From Lota lota (taxonomy: Eukaryota; Chordata; Actinopteri; Gadiformes; Lotidae): a DNA stretch of 64,000 nucleotides. Under the pieces are notes generated by a model that was given only the letters and a program-made list of their open reading frames with translations, was not told the DNA's origin and ran no database searches. A program made the translations under genes and the position numbers. Positions 25,331 through 41,890 of the stretch are shown one piece after another. Location: positions 4,232,292 through 4,296,291 of the forward strand of contig JACYXH010000826.1 of the NCBI GenBank assembly GCA_026745465.1, in the 5' to 3' direction. Every line of letters begins with the position of its first letter. Within the stretch, counting starts at the first letter, position 1.

Positions 25331-25439
25331 CTTCTACAGAACTAAAAGGCATTGAACCCAAATCATTTGTTACTGTAATTCTAGCTTTGGGACCCATAAC
25401 ATCATTCTAATAATCATAATACAATGTTAATGTAATCAT

Positions 25440-25745
25440 TGTGAGAATAACTACATAGTAAAAGGTATTAAGCCATTTATGTTTATCATATTTTAATCAA
25501 AGATAAAATGGTAGCACAGAAAATACTGCAATAGTTTAAGCTCCGCCTAGGAGGAGCTTGTGTACGCCCAGTTGCCACTAACGAGAACAAAAAATAACCT
25601 AGAAGGGGAAGGGCTAGCTGCAGACTCAGGGGAACCCCCACATGAGCAGAAGAAAACTACTGGTAGTGAAACAGAGTTAAAATGGAGGGGGGCTAGATTT
25701 CAAAGACACCATTCCGAATAATAAGCAAAAAATGTACTTTTTAGG
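25440..25745 (+). repeat. Dispersed repeat copy, related to 33,695-33,990
   Basis: About 300 bases matching 33,695-33,990 in the same orientation: AATCAAAGATAAAATGGTA, then TAAGCTCCGCCTAGGAGGAG, GTTGCCACTAACGA, a CTGCAGACTCAGGGGAACCC block and GACACCATTCC. The two copies bracket the lectin gene as direct repeats. Confidence 0.6.
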
Positions 25746-27717
25746 AATGTGCCTTCAAATGAGTTTTGTGTGATATACTATTGTCACTATAATACCAGTG
25801 TCCCTGATGATGTTACTCTGTACGCCAATATACCATTTTTTATAATACAAAGAGTACTACTTACTCTTTGTATGAATATCTAACAAATTTTCCAAAAGCA
25901 TTGTAATCGCTTTTTTCTTATTATTTTTATACAGTGATTTGTTTCAGTGCCTAAAAGTGCCTAACATTGTAAATATGTATGTATATGGCATACAACTAAC
26001 AAAGAATGAGTTCATTAGTAGATGCACCTGCTGAAGGGGGTTATCCAGTCTCAAGCAACTTGTGGCAATAAGGGCCTGCAAAGTCAGAAACTTTCTAAGT
26101 TATAATGATGAAAAAACGGACTTGTCATATATATTGCCATATATGGGCAATGCGCCCACACGTTATTTCCTATAGGAGTTAAAGTTAGGATAAAAGAGGA
26201 TGTTTTCTTGCTCTATGTCAGCTGCTCCATGGACCAGCTAGATTTATTGTAATTTATTGAACCTTTAGTTGACATAACTTCATTGAATTCTCTTCTTGTT
26301 TGTGCTTATTGATTTAAGAGTTTATACATTATAGTAAAACAAGTGATATTTTACTACAAGAACAGTGTGTGTTGAAGATCTAAAGACACCTGGACCATCT
26401 GAAGATCATCCTCCACGTTATATTATAGTTACCACAGTTATTATTAAAAAAAAATATATATATATAGAGTTTGTCTCTGTTCATGAAAACATAACCTGGT
26501 TTTATCAATGTCCATAATGCTTGATAAATAATAGAAGTAATAAAAATGAACATCAACGCAAATAACAAATAAATGTGAAACACCCACAGGTGCTCCTAAA
26601 AGGTTTCGGCCTTGTCTTTGCTTGTATTCTCGTTGTTAAGTTCCCCTTTAAATATGCAGAGCAATGCTTTCCATAATATATTTAATGCATATAAGATATG
26701 AGGAAGTGATGCAAAGCCATGCTAAGTCTAGACAAAAAAAAATGCAAATGTAATTGTTTTGTCAAATCATTTTCTATTTCCACAAGGTCAAAAGGAAAAT
26801 ATAATGGACTTGCTTATACCAATTGACACAAACTGCCAGGTTTTTATTTAGTTTGTGGCGTAGTAGTTTTTATAAGATGTACCTAGGCAAAATTGTAAAT
26901 CTACCAAATTGCAGTCCCACACCAGAACAGGATTTTGATGACAATTAAATGTTCCGATTTTATGTAAATATGTATACATAAATAATAACACAATTAAGTT
27001 GTATTCATGCTAGAAATTTGATACAATTGTCGTGGCCACCTCCGAAAATGTATTTACCCCCTAAATATTGAGTTGATCGATTAACAAAGATTATACTTCA
27101 GTCAATCCTATTTATTAGACAGATGGCAGACAGATGTAAAAAGTATCTTTCCAAGGGAGAGAAAGACATGTGGAGCAATATGTACTCTAAATATGGTTAA
27201 CCATATGTATCGTACCATATTGGAGAAAATAGAATATACATTTTTCATATGTCCCTTCCCTCGTTTCCAACAAATTCTGTTGAATCCCCCATCCATGTAT
27301 AGTCTATTATAAAATCAGATCAGTTAAGAATAGCCTTTATTGGCTCCCTTATGATAAACTCTTCTTGGGCACTTGAGAAAACACAGGTGACGGAGCAGCA
27401 CACAACCTCTCCATACACAATTGTGTACTAACACACAAATCCAGACCATTAATATTGCATGATGCCCTTAACCAGGATAATGCATATTCCCTTCAATAAA
27501 AACCATAACGTTTCACAAACATAGACACTTTAATAAATTAGATTTAACATCATGCAGCAGTTATATTGTTAAAAATTATGTATATCACAAAATAATGAAA
27601 ATAGTTTCAGCCGAACACAGAAATTCCCAGAACAACAACTCTTGGTCAAAATATTTGACATGTTTTGTTTTTTACAATGACCTTGGGCTTGTTTTTGCGT
27701 GTTAAGCACAATGTAAA
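25746..27717. other. Intergenic DNA, no gene recognised
   Basis: AT-rich. It includes the second copy (about 26,440-26,720) of the block found at 23,190-23,500. No exon, RNA gene or bounded element is supported in the rest. Confidence 0.45.
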
Positions 27718-28007
27718 TGTAGCCATGTCCATGCTGCACACCACCTAGGTGACGTTTATTGGGATCCTCCAAACACAGGACGCAGGGTGGTAATGTTGAA
27801 TGCAAAGTCTGTAGGTAATGGCGCTGGTGTTTCCTGTTGCCATGCAGGAGATCTGTCCCTGAGTGCGTGTGTCGATGGTTCATTTAACCTGTGCACACTG
27901 ATTACTCAGTGTGCAACAGGTGTATAGAATCACCCCACCCCAGAGTCCAATCAGATTCGGCAAGGTGAGGCTGCTTAAACCAGCCTTCATCCACACACAC
28001 TCCCATA

Positions 28008-28031
28008 TACTTCTTCCCCCCCCCCCCCCAT
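28008..28031 (-). promoter_or_regulatory. Polypurine tract of the TRIM-like element
   Basis: On the minus strand, GGATGG is followed by a long G run and AAGAAGTA immediately before the 3' LTR start (TATGGGAG). This is the expected place and composition for plus-strand priming. Confidence 0.65.
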
Positions 28032-28555
28032 CCAAAAAAAGGATGGGCCAGGGTTACCATACCCCAATTGAAACACTCTTTCCAGGGTTACTATACCTAA
28101 AATAAAATAAATCACCCAAACCCCATGGTCCCCAACCCTCCCCACCCTCCCCCTCCACCCTGGAGACTGGAGGCCTGGCCTGCTGCCTTGACTGGCGGCG
28201 GTGTCGGTGGACGTGGCAGTGGCAGGGCTGTCTGGACGGGGCTGGTGGGGATGAGGTTCAGCTAGGCTGCGGTGGTAGCTTCTCGGAGGACCGGAAACAG
28301 CCGGTTGTATGACCACCCTCTACCAGGGCGACAGGGCCTTTCCCCATCTCCCTCGTGGAGCATGGGGCATTGGGCTGACTGGCAGAAGTGTGGCTTGGCC
28401 TGGGCTACTGCAGGCTGGTCCCAGGGGCTGCTAACTGCAGACGGTTGCTTGTGGCGGTCGCTGCACTGCCTTCCCCCGTCCCCTGATGGGCTCCACTGTG
28501 CTGTTGGGGAAAGGGCTGGTGCTGGGGGTTGGCTGTCAGTGGCCGCTCTGGAGAG

Positions 28556-28573
28556 GCCCCACATTGGGCGCCA
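28556..28573 (-). promoter_or_regulatory. tRNA-Lys-type primer-binding site
   Basis: TGGCGCCCAATGTGGGGC on the minus strand, one base after the 5' LTR. It is close to the well-known TGGCGCCCAACGTGGGGC site complementary to lysine tRNA. Confidence 0.75.
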
Positions 28574-28886
28574 GTGAAGCAATGTCCATGCTACATGCCA
28601 CCTAGGTGGCTGCCACACACCAACTAGGTGACTTTTATTGGGCTCCTCCAAACACAGGGTGGTGATGTTGAATCGGTTTATTGTAAAGATTGTAAGTAAT
28701 GATGCATGGACTGGTGCTCCATGTTGGAGAGTTCTCCCTGAGTGTGGGTAGTGATGGCTGGTTTAACCTGTGCACACTAATTAATCAATGGGCAACAGGT
28801 GTGAAGCCTCACCCAGCCCCAGCGTCCAATCAGACTCAGCCAGGTGAGGCTGCTTAAAGCAGCCCTCATCCACACACACTCCCACA

Positions 28887-29308
28887 GGAAATGATCGTCT
28901 TTTAAATGGGCGTTCTAGTGGCCTCAGTTGGGTGTTTTCTAAGTAGGTGAGGTAACACATATGCCTGTCTTATCCTAATTTGTATGGGATAAGCTGTCTG
29001 ACTACTTATGTGGTTTCACTCATCTACTATTTAACAACAATGACCACAGCCAACTGGAACCTTGGATTCGTACGGTGTAAGTATACACCATACCATACTG
29101 TATATTATTTAACCACGGAAGTGATGTTAATAGAATTACTGGGGTATTTAGATACAAACTGACCATGCCCAAAGCTATTATAATATAAGTGGCATATCCC
29201 ATTGCATCTTGTATCAATGCATTGAAAAATCTATCGATAGTATGGCTTTGTCAATAGTTGAAATGTAATTTGTACTTTTCTGAATTCAATTTTGCAGTGA
29301 AACCAAGT
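28887..29308. other. Region upstream of the lectin gene
   Basis: No exon assigned. It could hold the promoter and 5' untranslated sequence of the lectin gene, which begins 3-4 hundred bases downstream. I see no strong TATA box that would fix a start. Confidence 0.35.
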
Positions 29309-33363
<4,055 letters not shown>

Positions 33364-33694
33364 TGAATATATTAACTATGAATACATTAATTAATGTAAT
33401 AGGGATGATACTAAGGTTGTCCACAAGGTAACGGTGTTTCTTTGAATGACAAATAGATTTTCAGACACTTTTTGATATGATTAGACTGCATGCTATTTGT
33501 GTTTGCAGACTTAGTGCATAGTGAAGCAAAACTTTTTCATAGTTGACAACATGATCTACAATCCTCATATGGCATCTATGTTAAAGATGAGTGTGGCTCA
33601 GTTCATAGGATCATATATGTGCAAGTTGGTCAAAAGTCCAATTTATTTTCTCGAAGTCATATAATAAATATAAATAAAGAATATCTACATTGTA
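33364..33694 (+). other. Probable 3' untranslated region of the lectin gene
   Basis: Two AATAAA signals at 33,663-33,668 and 33,673-33,678 lie about 300 bases after the stop codon, a suitable distance for 3' end formation. Confidence 0.5.
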
Positions 33695-33990
33695 AAAAAG
33701 TATGAAGCCATTTGTTTATTTTAATCAAAGATAAAATGGTAACAGAAAATAATGTAATTTTTAAGCTCCACCGTAGGAGGAGCTTGTGTACCCCCAGTTG
33801 CCACTAACGACAACACCCGAGCCATAGGTAGAAAAGCCCTAGAAGGGGCAGGGCAAGCTGCAGACTCAGGGAAACCCCCACGAGTAGAGGAAAACTACTG
33901 GTGGTGAAAAAGAGTTCAAATAAAGGGGGTCTAGAGTTCAAGGACACCATTCCAATTTATAAGCAAAAAAGGGTGCTTTTTAGGAATGGG
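33695..33990 (+). repeat. Dispersed repeat copy, related to 25,440-25,745
   Basis: Same blocks in the same order as at 25,440: AATCAAAGATAAAATGGTA, TAAGCTCCACCGTAGGAGGAG (one of several small changes), GTTGCCACTAACGA and CTGCAGACTCAGGGAAACCC. Confidence 0.6.
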
Positions 33991-34000
33991 CTGTAGCAAA

Positions 34001-34204
34001 GTCCAGCTACACGCCACCGAGGTGACTTTTCGTGGGCTCCTCCAAACAAAGGACACAGGGTGGTGATGTTAAACCGGTTTATTGCCAAGGTTGAGTATAA
34101 TGGCACATACAAGATGGTGCTCTATGCTGCCATGTAGGAGATCTGAGTGTGTGCGGTGATGGCTGGTTTAACCTGTGCACACTGATTGCTCAATGCGCAA
34201 CAAC
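34001..34204 (-). repeat. Partial solo LTR, same family as 27,718-28,886
   Basis: Starts TGTAGCAAAGTCC on the plus strand like the other copies and keeps the GGGCTCCTCCAAACA, GGTTTATTG and GGCTGGTTTAACCTGTGCAC landmarks. It then stops at CAATGCGCAACA; the last third is missing. Confidence 0.6.
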
Positions 34205-34384
34205 CCCATAGTCAGACAGACAGACGATCTAATTCATTTGTTTACGTTAGTCATGTGACTATGCCATCATTTTTATTTTACTTTCTTCATGATAACACAC
34301 ACTTACCTCCATGGCAGACAAATGGAATTTTTTACAAACAATTTTCATCTTGCCATTGTCCATTTGGCGTCAATAATATGGTAA

Positions 34385-34577
34385 TGTTAAAGCCTGTTTA
34401 TTGTAAGTTTTGCAGGTAATGAACATGGCAAGGGGCTCCACTGCCATGCATGAGATCTCTCCCTGAGTGTGTATGGTGATAACCTGTGCACACTGATTAC
34501 TCAATGTGAAACAGGTATACAGCCTTACCCAGGTAAGCTGCTTAAACCAGCCATCATCCACACACACTCCCACAAAG
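34385..34577 (-). repeat. Partial solo LTR, same family as 27,718-28,886
   Basis: Begins within the family consensus at AATGTTAAAGCCTGTTTATTG and runs to the terminus CCACACACACTCCCACA. The first third is missing. With the copy at 34,001-34,204 it may represent one LTR rearranged around about 180 unrelated bases. Confidence 0.55.
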
Positions 34578-35192
34578 ACATATTAGAACGTTTAAAACAA
34601 ACAAAACGGTGTTGGGTTCACTTGCTCTTTAAGCTGAGACTGGTTTCAAATTCTGTTTGCGGGGGCTGCTGGTGGAATCCTTCTGTAAGTCAGCATTTGA
34701 GAAAACGGCCAATATAGAACAACTCAAGCGGCCAACATGGCAAGCTTGATTTTCAAAATGCAAATCAACTTGCTACACATTTTAAGAATAAGGCTGGCCA
34801 ACTACATTGTTTTTGTATTCTATCAAAATAATAGCTTATTGCCTATAAAACAATAGAGATAGGCCTAGGAAATAAATGTCTACAAGAAAACGACCTACAA
34901 TAATACAAAATGGACTGCATGATCAAACAAAATATGCTTAGGCCTATTATAAATAAAACAGACGGGCCAGTCATAAATAAAACTAGCTGTATAATAATGC
35001 TTATTACTGCATTTACTAATGTTAATTAATGGTGAATAATGTACCCTTAAAGGTCCAGTGTGTAGAATTGAGTGGCATCTAGCCGAAAGGACTTGGTATG
35101 ATACTATGTATCCAAGAAGTTTAACCCTCTTGGACGCGGACATCAAAATCACCCAGTGGCCAGACAAAGCTCCACACATCCACACACCGTGG

Positions 35193-35233
<41 letters not shown>

Positions 35234-37612
35234 CAGGAGCTCAACAAATCTTCACACACACACTGTGGCATTATACTATAAGTGTCCTAGAAGCTTAACC
35301 CCCCCCACCCCCTCGGACGCAGACATCAAAATCAACCGCTGGCCAGACAGAGCTCAACACATCCGCACACACAATGGCAATTATAAGAGTCTATTAAGTT
35401 TAACCCTTTCTCGGAGGCGGACATCTACATCAATCGACGGTGTGTGAGAAACATAAAAGGCTGTTTGAAAAACAACAACTTTGGCCTGCATTTTACGCAT
35501 GTCGCGCTTCATGCACGAAATAATATAATAATGCTAATATTTTGAGAACAGGGCAGGCCGACAACAGTGCTCTTGCATTATAACAAAATAATAGCCTATA
35601 GCCTATAAAAATCATTAGGGATAGGTCTGTGCATAAAAGGCTTTGGATTCCATGGGCTAAATAATACAAAAGTCATAGGCTTGTAACAACTGTGATGACA
35701 ATTTTTACAACTCGTTTTACCTTTTTGCGTTGATTGACATTGATCTTGGGCGACTACTGATCTTTGTAATGAATTGACCACAGACAGATATCACTCTCTC
35801 TGCCTCCACTGACATTGCCTGAACAGTGGCAAGAGTGCCAATCAGTGTTGCATATGTTTTAAGAAAGACAACTGTAGGCCTACATATTTTGTAAATATAG
35901 GCCTATTCCAAATGTTTGAAATGTCTTAAACAAATACTACCATTATTATTACTTATTATATTACTCTGGAAATGGGAAATAAGTATTCCCAAGAATTCCA
36001 TTAATTTCCTGTCAATAGGTGAATGCATGATACAAATATGGCATATAGTCACCATATTAAAGAACAGACTATTATTTAATCACATTCACCGAGAAATACA
36101 AACTTTCTGACCTGGGTTGATCCATGATGTCTGGATCCACGCATCCACCAACTTTTCATTTGTAATCAATTATGCAAAAGGTAGACTTTTGCATGTTTCC
36201 ATGGAAATTCAGTCAAAGAGAGAGCCAATGTATGTTATCTATATGAGATTGAGACATTGTTATACTCTAAACACACATAAAGACATTGTACTGTATATAT
36301 CTACTTATTAGGTTAAAAACAAATGTACTCGTCTTATGTCACCTGTAGTTGTTCATGTTTTCTCCAAGCAGTTTTCATGTTCAATTCAAGCATTCATGAT
36401 GATCTGTGGTCACACAAAGTCCTACTTTTAATATGTGTTTGTGTGTGTCATTGTGGCTTTTGGTTGTCCTCATTTTCTCTTGCTAGTCCCCATTGAATTT
36501 ACAAATACAGTCTGGATGAGTATTTTTTCTTGTCACAAATTGATTTTGGCCTTCAATCTAAAATATGAGAACATTTCTGAAAAATGATTTCATTTAATTG
36601 CTGAATCATTTATTCAACACATAAATAGATCACTTCAGTATAAAGATAAATATTGTATTTGTTATTTGTATACAATTTATAACCCAAGGCATATTGTCCA
36701 ATAAATGAATCAGAAAATAAGTAATAGTATTTCATTTATCAATTAATCAGAATCAAGCAAAAGGTAAAGAAACACGTTTTATTTCTCTATAGGGAGCATT
36801 TTCATAATGATAGAACATAATCTCAGCCTGTCAGTGTCAAAAACAAGCACTTTTAGAGGATGTACATTGCAATCGCTATTGCTCCAAAGGATTACATTGC
36901 AGCCCGTTTCACGGATTACGACTGCAGTGACCAATGTCATAAACCATCGCCTGCATTAGTCCTTTAGACCCAAAATGATTGGAAAATAGGCTCCACGTTG
37001 AAAAATCCGGACGTTTTCCTGTAAGTGACATTGTACCTTGGGGTTATGGGTCTAGTTGAACCAATGATAAAACAATCTTTATGCATTATTAATTTGTTTA
37101 CATCTCAATATATTGTAATTTGCTGGCAGTACATGAAGTGACTTAGTTTTTTAATTTATCCAATATTTTGCATAATACCATTACCTTTGTGAAAGGTATA
37201 ATCTGCCTCAATCAAAACAACAGCAAAAGTCGTAGTTTGATGACGTGTGAAGTAGCGTGGGAACATGGGAGTTGACTTCGCCACCATTGCTGGTGAAAAT
37301 CTGACGTGACTTGACAGACATGCAGATATCATGATAATGTATTAAAGTTGCATTCACGTTACGTGTAGTCCCATTGTTGCATTTCTTTCTAATTAAATTT
37401 GCCTCAATCGCTGTTTGGAAAGAATCCGTCAAACTGATTCGTGAACTCCGGATTGATTCCATTAATGAACTCAGCCAACCACCTTCTCTGCAGGGAAAAG
37501 CCAACAACTATCCTTCCTCCTGTATATGATCATGTTTTGATTCAGAGAAGTCTAGTCCTTTTTAGATATTTGAATGCGGAAAGTTACACATTACAGATAT
37601 ACACATGTTGCA
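34578..37612. other. Intergenic DNA with a short degenerate tandem repeat
   Basis: No gene recognised. At 35,047-35,085 the phrase AAAGGTCCAGTGTGTAGAAT resembles a terminus of a common fish non-autonomous DNA element. From about 35,090 to 35,445 three diverged units of roughly 110-120 bases share AAG(T/C)TTAACCC, a GGACGCGGACATC-type block and CTGGCCAGACA. A TA run interrupts the first at 35,197-35,230. From 35,460 to 37,610 nothing could be supported. Confidence 0.4.
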
Positions 37613-37905
37613 AGGTCCGTTGCCACACACCACTTAGGTGGCTGCCATACTCCACCTAGCTGGTATTTTCTGGGCGCCTCCAGAACCAGGACACAGGATG
37701 ATGATGCAGAAACTGGTTTATTGCAGAGGTTTGAGTACAATGATGCATAGAGCAGGTGATCAAGCTGCCATGTAGGATATCTCCCCGCGTGCGCGTGCGC
37801 GCATTGATTGCTCGATTCAAAACAGGTGTGCAGCCTCACCCAGCCCCAGAGCCTAATCAGTCTGACTTGGGCCAGGTGAGGCTTCTTAAACCAGCCATCA
37901 ACAAC
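37613..37905 (-). repeat. Solo LTR, same family as 27,718-28,886
   Basis: Retains the family order: GGTGGCTGCCATACTCCACC, GGGCGCCTCCAGAACC, GGTTTATTG, AACAGGTGTGCAGCCTCACC and CAGGTGAGGCTTCTTAAACC. It is more diverged than the 28-kb copies, and no internal element is attached. Confidence 0.6.
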
Positions 37906-38727
37906 ACCCTTAACCAAGTGTGCTTCTTGCCCATGTGCACAGATTGGAGGGATGGCCTTAATTGACAGTATTTGTATTGTGTGGTGTTTCTTTCATTGAT
38001 GATATGTTGGACTTTCCCCATGTGGTTCAGAGACTGAAAACATTTTGTGTAGATTTCTCCTCATCTGCTTTGCTTAACTTGGACGTCACTTGAAGCTTAA
38101 ATAATGCTTTAAAGAAGACCACAAGGTGGCAACAAAGAAATGACAAAGGGATCAGACTAACAGGAACACATCACACACTCACAATATACACAAGTATATA
38201 TCACAATATTATCAAATCTGTCAGTATATTCAAACACAAGCAAGGGTACCGTCAGCTAACAAAAAGAGAGAAAGTGAGGCCAGCAAACACTGTTTTGGCA
38301 GGCCTCCCATAGTGGGAAACTGATGAGGTGGTTGGTGGAACCTGATGAGCTGGATAATGGACTGGCACATGCACAGGATGACAGTGAGACAACAAGACAG
38401 AGAAATACACACAGACACACAAAGAGAACCAAAAGGCAGGGTTTTTCCTACATTGTAAATTATTTGCTGCCAAACCAAAATCCCGACTTCCACAAAGAGA
38501 TTAAATTGACAAGGCATCAAATCCAAATAAATATTTTTTTGGGTGCAATGTTATCTTTCGGCCAGTGGATGGCAGTACATTAGACTTACTAGTAGTCAAC
38601 CAAGTGCAGATTGTGAACATTGATATACCATGAGGTCTTGTTGCGTGCAATGGACTAGATGGTCCCGAAACCGCGGAGAAAAGTAGTGGTGAGGAATATA
38701 AAGACTTTATTGTTATTGTACAGAATT
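37906..38727. other. Intergenic DNA, nothing recognised
   Basis: Overlapping minus- and plus-strand frames at 38,230-38,583 have no recognisable domain and low complexity; I see no gene here. Confidence 0.4.
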
Positions 38728-38746
38728 GGGGGGGGGGGGGGGGGGG
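38728..38746. repeat. Poly-G tract
   Basis: Nineteen G in a row directly before the LTR-like repeat at 38,775. Confidence 0.95.
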
Positions 38747-38774
38747 TAATTAAATTCATAGTGGATGTAAGTGT

Positions 38775-39690
38775 GTGTTGAGGATTGAATTAATTGGATC
38801 AGTGAGACTTAGAAGTCTCAAACGGAGGAATGTTAAGGATTGTATTAATTGTTAAACAGTTAGATATGGTTTCGCCTCATGCTGTTTTCCCCCTCCCTGC
38901 CAGAGCCCTGTCTCTGTCCCCACTGTTAGTTAACAACACCTTTTCCCTGTTCTCCCTGCCAGATCCCTTTCTCTGACCCCCAGTTTTAGTTGATGAAATT
39001 GAAATGATGTATATTCACCTTCATCCTGTTCTCATCCTCCTCCCTGCCAGACGTCTGTCTCTATTCCCCTTTTGTTCTTAAAGCATTTGAGCAACAGAGC
39101 AATTGAGGGGTTGATTTTAGCATCAAATGGCCCTTCTTTTGTCTTACAACCCAAAAACAGATCCCCCTCTCTAACCCCCTTTTAGTTGATTTGTGTATTT
39201 ACCTTCATTCTGTTATCAACCCCCCTCCCTGCCAAACATATTAATCCCCCTCTCTGCCAGACACCAGTCTCTATCCCTCCACTACACTTGAGGAGTTGAT
39301 TTAACAATTTATGTGAATTCACCTTCATCCTGTTCTCATCCTCCTCCCTGCCAGATGTCTGTCTCTAACCCCCTTTTGTTCTTAAAGCATTTGATCAACG
39401 GAGCAACTGAGGGGTTGGTTTTAGCATCACGTCTGTCTCCAACCCCAAATGGCCCTTCCCTTGTCTCACAGCCCAACGATAGATCCCCCTCAGACCAACA
39501 GGTCGGGGGCCCATTTTAGAGAGAGTGTAGGCGGTTTGTGATTGGCTTGATTTGAATAACGGTAACCCAATAGGAATCTGTGGGTTACACCTTTTTGTAT
39601 AGTAACAGGTAATGATTGGAGGTAACCGAGAGCGTGTGAGTGTGTTTTGTGATGAATAAAAAACTTTAAGGGGAGAGGAATTCAATCTCA
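38775..39690 (+). repeat. LTR-like repeat copy with internal CCCTGCCAGA tandem units
   Basis: Second copy of the repeat at 24,540-25,330. The middle contains about six spaced variants of CCTCCCTGCCAGA...CTGTCTCT (near 38,893, 38,955, 39,045, 39,225, 39,250 and 39,345), making it longer than the first copy. It directly precedes the gypsy-type protease remnant and could be its 5' LTR, but I could not define the ends. Confidence 0.5.
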
Positions 39691-39919
39691 ATTCTAATTT
39701 TTAACCCCACCCCTTGTTTTGGAGTGGGCCTGGCTTTTGAGTGACTTCGACTTGCCCCTCGAAACAGAGGGCCAAGGGGAATTCTTCCCTTACGAAATGG
39801 GACAACCCTTCAAGACCCTGTTACGTGATCAGTAGTCGTCAATGGCGTAGTTCCAGGCTACATCACATTTTTAAAACAATAACTATTGCATTACTTGTTA
39901 AATGTGATTGTAGTTCATC

Positions 39920-40215
39920 TTCAAACCTTACCATTGTTGTGGGAGGCCGACGCCCCGAGTCTCCCTGCACGGGTAGGAGACAAGGACACCCAGGCGCTCA
40001 TTGACAGAGGGAGTGTGGTGACCCTCATGCAACCCGACCAAGCCGACGGAAGGCCAGCGGAGCCCATCGAGGTCGCCTGTGTACACGGTGACACCCGCAC
40101 CGCGGACCCCCCAAGGGGTATTCACGGTACGGGCCGGTGTCGTGCCCAACCTCCCTATACCCCTACTCATAGGGAGAGACTGCCCCATCTTCCACCGGCT
40201 CTGGAACCCCAAGCA
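39920..40215 (+). pseudogene. Retrotransposon aspartyl protease remnant (gypsy-like)
   Basis: One frame gives QALIDRGSVVTLMQPDQ and EPIEVACVHGDTRT; after a frame change near 40,085-40,100 another gives TPQGVFTVRAG and PIPLLIGRDCPIFHRLW. This is the order of a retroviral-type pepsin-like protease, followed by a segment expected before reverse transcriptase. The catalytic D-T/S-G motif reads DRG, and the frame is broken, so it is dead. Downstream to 40,497 the sequence stays GC-rich but I see no reverse transcriptase. Confidence 0.6.
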
Positions 40216-41324
40216 CGGAGCAGCGCCACAGCTGGCCCAGGGGAGCGGCGGTATACTCCGTCTACCGCCGCTCTCCCCCAGAAGGCGCCCGTCAGCGCAT
40301 TAGCGCTGACTTCACTCAGCGCGATGGGAAACACCTGCGACGGGGAGAGGGAAAAACTTGAGCAGACACAAGACTCGGTAGGAGTTGTTTTGAGTTGGGC
40401 TGCCAAACGTGTTCACCGCGTGTGTCGTATGTTGCAGGAGATAGGACGTAGCCCGATGAGCACGAAACAGCCTTTCAACAATCTACGCGCTGGTTGAGGA
40501 TGTTTCCCAACGGCGGTAGACAGGAGCTGCCCAGGGGCGATCGACTATTGGCTGTCCAGCTGTCTACGTTTGTTTGGATCAATCATTACACATTCTTTGA
40601 GACGTTTTCTGATAGCTTGCCTAGGTGAATGTGAATCTGTCAAAATTATTGAATATTAACAAAACATTCTCTACATAAAAGGTGTCATTGACACATTCAT
40701 CTTGAGCTGATATATTTGGAATGGCTTTTGGAATGGCTTTTGGAATGGCTTTCACATAAAAATATAATCTTTTACAGTTTAAAACGAATTGCTCTCATCT
40801 CATGAAGCCACCTACGGTCCACCCTCTGCCTCACTAAAACTAGCATGGCACCCCTTTATCCATTAGCCTGGCTCCGACACTGCACTGAGCTGACTTGTGT
40901 GTGCCACAAGCAACCAGCAAATTAAACATTTCAATCCATAAATACAGTACATCTGATATTCTCTCCACACGTCGTCATCTAGTCTACTTAAACAAAATAT
41001 ATCTTTACAATACATTTCAGGAGAAAAACACACACAAAGCAATCAAATCGGTCGAATAGAAAGGGAGAATGGGAAGGAGTTAGGACCTGTGGGGTGTCTG
41101 TGTGCGGGTGGTTTAGTTAATCATAATTTAAAAGCGCACAGGGGATAGAGCATCCATGCCCTATACTGTTCCTTCTCACAATCACTCCTTGAGAGTAAGG
41201 TAGGGTAGGACCCCAGTCCTTAGGGTAAGAGAAGGTAAGAGATGACACTGGCGCCATTAACAATAAGGTAGCTATGGTCCCAAATGTCTAAGTACTAGCT
41301 TATCTTGTAAGGGCCTTGTGGGCA

Positions 41325-41890
41325 AGGTAAGGGACGACCCCAGGCCTTCAGGGTAAGCCAAGGTAAGGGACGACCCCAGGCCTTCAGGGTAAGCCAAGGT
41401 AAGGGACGACCCCAGGCCTTCAGGGTAAGCCAAGGTAAGGGACGACCCCAGGCCTTCAGGGTAAGCCAAGGTAAGGGACGACCCCAGGCCTTCAGGGTAA
41501 GCCAAGGTGAGGGACGACCCCAGGCCTTCAGGGTAAGCCAAGGTAAGGGACGACCCCAGGCCTTCAGGGTAAGCCAAGGTAAGGGACGACCCCAGGCCTT
41601 CAGGGTAAGCCAAGGTAAGGGACGACCCCAGGCCTTCAGGGTAAGCCAAGGTAAGGGACGACCCCAGGCCTTCAGGGTAAGCCAAGGTGAGGGACGACCC
41701 CGGCGACATTCAGGGTAAGCCAAGGTAAGGGACGACCCCAGGCCTTCAGGGTAAGCCAAGGTAAGGGACGACCCCAGGCCTTCAGGGTAAGCCAAGGTAA
41801 GGGACGACCCCAGGCCTTCAGGGTAAGCCAAGGTAAGGGACGACCCCAGGCCTTCAGGGTAAGCCAAGGTGAGGGACGACCCCGGCGACA
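41325..41890 (-). repeat. 36-base minisatellite after the Rev-erb pseudogene
   Basis: About 15.6 copies of the same 36-base unit seen at 21,247-21,525. The junction phrase CCCCGGCGACATT occurs twice (about 41,698 and 41,880), so a block including the edge next to the old stop codon was itself duplicated. The long minus-strand frames here come from the repeat. Confidence 0.92.

Larger units (their letters stand above)
27718..28886 (-). mobile_element. Miniature LTR retrotransposon (TRIM-like), about 1.17 kb
   Basis: Two similar terminal repeats in direct orientation, 28,575-28,886 (5' LTR, 312 bases) and 27,718-28,007 (3' LTR, 290 bases), enclose only about 567 bases. Read on the minus strand, the 5' LTR starts TGTGGGAGTG and carries a CAATAAAAG polyadenylation-like site. 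It is followed one base later by TGGCGCCCAATGTGGGGC, a typical lysine-tRNA primer-binding site. Just before the 3' LTR lies a G-rich polypurine tract. Flanks GTAAA and GGAAA may be a five-base target duplication with one change. The internal part has no gag or pol, so it would depend on a partner element. Confidence 0.8.

Noticed and set aside
28262..28651. Minus-strand frame of 129 residues and its plus-strand partner
   Set aside because: They cross the LTR, primer site and internal part of the miniature LTR element; no gag-, pol- or host-like motif is present.
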